Of a DNA stretch of 9,196 nucleotides, positions 7,101-9,196 are shown piece by piece. Location: positions 1 to 9,196 of the forward strand of contig CADCQC010000462.1 of the NCBI GenBank assembly GCA_902803455.1, in the 5' to 3' direction. The notes under the pieces are model-generated. The model was not told where the DNA came from. It was given only the letters and a program-made list of their open reading frames with translations, and searched no databases. The DNA is from an uncultured Prevotellaceae bacterium (GTDB taxonomy: Bacteria > Bacteroidota > Bacteroidia > Bacteroidales > Bacteroidaceae). Position 1 is the first letter of the stretch, and each line of letters opens with the position of its first letter. The position numbers were made by a program, and so were the translations under genes.

Positions 7101-9196
7101 TGAAGAAGGTATTCAAATGGTGTTGGCGCCCTATCCGTGCCATCATTTCATGGTACATCCATCTCTTCAAGGGACGTCGATGGTATGTCAAGATATTGTC
7201 GGGTATTCTCTCGTTTATCTTGTTTTTGATTGTCTATTTTGGCATGATAGACATCAATTTTTTGGGTTTATTTGGTAAATCTCCTGGTTTTTATGAAATC
7301 ATGCATCCCCCTACGAGCGTAGCCTCTGAAGTATATAGTGCAGATGGTGTGCTCATCGGTAAATTCTACAATGAGAACCGCAGTCCTGTAAAATATGAGG
7401 ATGTGGCTCCTGTTTTTTGGGATGCGCTTGTAGACACGGAAGACGAACGTTTCTTCCATCATCGCGGCATCGATTTCCAAGGAATTCTAGGAGCCCTCAA
7501 AGACGCCATTGTGCATCAGGAAGCACGAGGTGCATCAACCATCACTCAGCAGTTGGCCAAGAACATGTTTCGCATGCGCTCACAAGTCAACTCAGGTCTT
7601 TTGAGTGAGATTCCAGGCCTTCGCTTACTTATCATCAAGAGTAAGGAATGGATTATCGCCACCAAGATAGAGATGATCTATGATAAGCGCGAGATTTTGA
7701 CCATGTATGCTAACACGGTTGATTTTGGTAGCAATTGTTTTGGCATTAAGACAGCCAGCAAGACCTATTTCAACACCACTCCCGACAAGTTGACCACCGA
7801 TCAATCAGCCGTATTGGTGGGAATACTGAAAGCGACGACCCTGTACAATCCGATTGTCAACCCGGAGAACAGTCATTCCCGACGCAACGTGGTAATGTCT
7901 CTGATGGTCAAGCACCACCATCTCAGCGATTCTGAATACGAACGTCTTTCAGCCGCTCCCACTCCCCTGCAACTGACATTAGAATCCAACACCAAGAGCC
8001 AGACAGGATATTTTAAGGATGCAGTGGAAGCCTCCCTCGCGCGATGGTGCCATGACACCGGCTATGATTTGTATACCTCAGGTCTGAAGATCCGCACGAC
8101 CCTTGACACCCGTCTTCAGCGTTATGCCGAAGATGCGGTGATGTCACAGATGCCACATCTTCAGCAGCGTTTTTTAGCCGACTGGGGCAATCGCCATCCA
8201 TGGTGCGACGATGACGGCAAGGAGATACCCTATTTCATCGAGCGTCTGGCCAAGCGTTTACCCTTATACAAAGAGTTGAGGAGCCGTTTCAATGGTAATA
8301 CCGACTCTATCGACTACTATATGAATCTGCCCCATACCGTGAAACTCTTCGACTACAATCGCGGTTATTATGAGGCAGAAATGAGCACATTAGACTCCCT
8401 TCGCACCATGGTGCGCTTTATGCATGCAGGTTTGGTTGCCATGGAACCCCAGACAGGAGCCGTTCTGGCATGGGTAGGCGACATCGACTACAACACATGG
8501 AAGTATGACAAGGTTACCGCCATGCGCCAACCCGGTTCAACCTTTAAGGCGTTCATATACACAGAGGCCATGAACCAAGGTCTTGCCCCATGTGACAAGC
8601 GTCGTGACGAACCCGTCCGAGTTCCTATATATGATGACCAGACCCACAGTGAGATAGATTGGAATCCCAACAACGCCAGTAAGAGTTTCTCAGGCGATTC
8701 CATGTATCTGAAGAAAGCCTTTGCCCGCAGCACCAATTCCATTGCGGTGAGACTGGGCATCGAATTAGGAGTGAAGAATGTGGTGAAGACCGCTCACGAC
8801 ATGGGTATTAAGAGTTTTCTCGACCCCCATCCCTCCACCTTATTGGGAAGTTCTGATGTCAACCTGTTGGAAATGGTCAATGCCTATTCAACGATCGCCA
8901 ACAATGGCCTTCGCCCCGAACCCGTGCTTGTGACCCATATATATGACAGCGAAGGCAATCTCATCTACGAAGGTCCCACTGATACGCCACGAGCGCTCCC
9001 CTACAAGACCTCATTCCTGATGCAGCAGATGTTGATCAACGGAGTGCAAGAGGGCACGTCTCGTGGGCTGTTGTCCTATGTGGGCTTTTGGGCCCGCACC
9101 GATCTCGGCGGAAAGACCGGCACGACCAACAATGCCTCCGACGGTTGGTTTATCGGAGTGACACCAGGTCTGGTCTGTGGTGTATGGGTAGGAGGC
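7097..9196 (+). CDS. mrcA: Class A penicillin-binding protein (PBP1A-like transglycosylase/transpeptidase), 3'-truncated by window edge
   Basis: The frame is open for 700 codons to the window end. The protein is a bifunctional peptidoglycan synthase anchored in the inner membrane: short basic cytoplasmic tail, then one hydrophobic segment at about 31-52. The GT51 glycosyltransferase domain (about 88-260) has the catalytic E115 in EDERFFHHRG (115-124), GASTITQQLAKN at 145-156, E192 in KIEMIYD, and KREILTMYAN at 197-206 (KxxILxxYxN). The transpeptidase begins near 445 (GLVAMEPQTGAVLAWVG), with nucleophile S481 and K484 in GSTFK, S545-T546-N547 as SxN, and K673-T674-G675 in KTGTT. The region between LDTRLQRYAEDAV (336-348) and residue 445 is longer than in simple class A PBPs. 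Two ATGs in tandem (7097, 7100) could start it; 7097 makes an ATGA overlap with miaA. The symbol is by family resemblance; paralogues such as PBP1B or PBP1C are less likely. Perhaps 60-100 C-terminal residues are missing. Confidence 0.95.
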   Translation, partial: MMKKVFKWCWRPIRAIISWYIHLFKGRRWYVKILSGILSFILFLIVYFGMIDINFLGLFGKSPGFYEIMHPPTSVASEVYSADGVLIGKFYNENRSPVKYEDVAPVFWDALVDTEDERFFHHRGIDFQGILGALKDAIVHQEARGASTITQQLAKNMFRMRSQVNSGLLSEIPGLRLLIIKSKEWIIATKIEMIYDKREILTMYANTVDFGSNCFGIKTASKTYFNTTPDKLTTDQSAVLVGILKATTLYNPIVNPENSHSRRNVVMSLMVKHHHLSDSEYERLSAAPTPLQLTLESNTKSQTGYFKDAVEASLARWCHDTGYDLYTSGLKIRTTLDTRLQRYAEDAVMSQMPHLQQRFLADWGNRHPWCDDDGKEIPYFIERLAKRLPLYKELRSRFNGNTDSIDYYMNLPHTVKLFDYNRGYYEAEMSTLDSLRTMVRFMHAGLVAMEPQTGAVLAWVGDIDYNTWKYDKVTAMRQPGSTFKAFIYTEAMNQGLAPCDKRRDEPVRVPIYDDQTHSEIDWNPNNASKSFSGDSMYLKKAFARSTNSIAVRLGIELGVKNVVKTAHDMGIKSFLDPHPSTLLGSSDVNLLEMVNAYSTIANNGLRPEPVLVTHIYDSEGNLIYEGPTDTPRALPYKTSFLMQQMLINGVQEGTSRGLLSYVGFWARTDLGGKTGTTNNASDGWFIGVTPGLVCGVWVGG

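Noticed and set aside
1..9196. Novel defence system, mobile element, CRISPR array or RNA gene
   Set aside because: Every stretch is accounted for by eight core genes with gaps of 44 bases or less. No terminal repeats, integrase or transposase motifs, array-like repeats, or tRNA/rRNA-like structures were seen. The HD protein could relate to dNTP depletion, but its setting is housekeeping.

Overview
The window is a gene-dense stretch of a Bacteroidota chromosome with eight genes, all on the + strand and almost without gaps. Three things point to Bacteroidota, probably a Prevotella-like member of Bacteroidales: the LpxC-FabZ fusion, A/C-rich leaders without a clear Shine-Dalgarno sequence, and a TAnnTTTG -7 promoter box. 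The genus is an inference from overall protein character and could not be checked by search.

Layout. Positions 1-762 hold the C-terminal two thirds of peptide release factor 1 (prfA, cut by the left edge). pyrF (792-1625, OMP decarboxylase) and a SAMHD1-like HD-domain phosphohydrolase (1622-2842) follow, joined by an ATGA overlap. A 44-bp gap with a good -7 box then precedes the lipid A block: lpxD (2887-3933), lpxC-fabZ (3926-5311) and lpxA (5348-6118). miaA (6147-7100, tRNA dimethylallyltransferase) comes next and overlaps, again by ATGA, a class A penicillin-binding protein (7097 to the right edge, cut before its C-terminus).

How they work together. LpxA, LpxC and LpxD are the first three enzymes of lipid A synthesis. 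FabZ, fused to LpxC, consumes the same 3-hydroxyacyl-ACP pool that LpxA and LpxD draw on, so the fusion ties together the branch point between phospholipid and lipid A synthesis. The class A PBP polymerises and cross-links peptidoglycan, so the right half of the window is largely an outer-envelope module. prfA, pyrF, the HD protein and miaA are housekeeping functions in translation and nucleotide metabolism.

No tRNA, rRNA, CRISPR array, insertion sequence, prophage gene or obvious foreign segment was seen, and no gap between genes exceeds 44 bp. This looks like an ordinary core-genome region. The points worth a second look are modest: a conditional read-through arrangement at the prfA/pyrF junction, the fusion and an extra segment in LpxC, an extra inter-domain segment in the PBP, and an internal promoter before lpxD.
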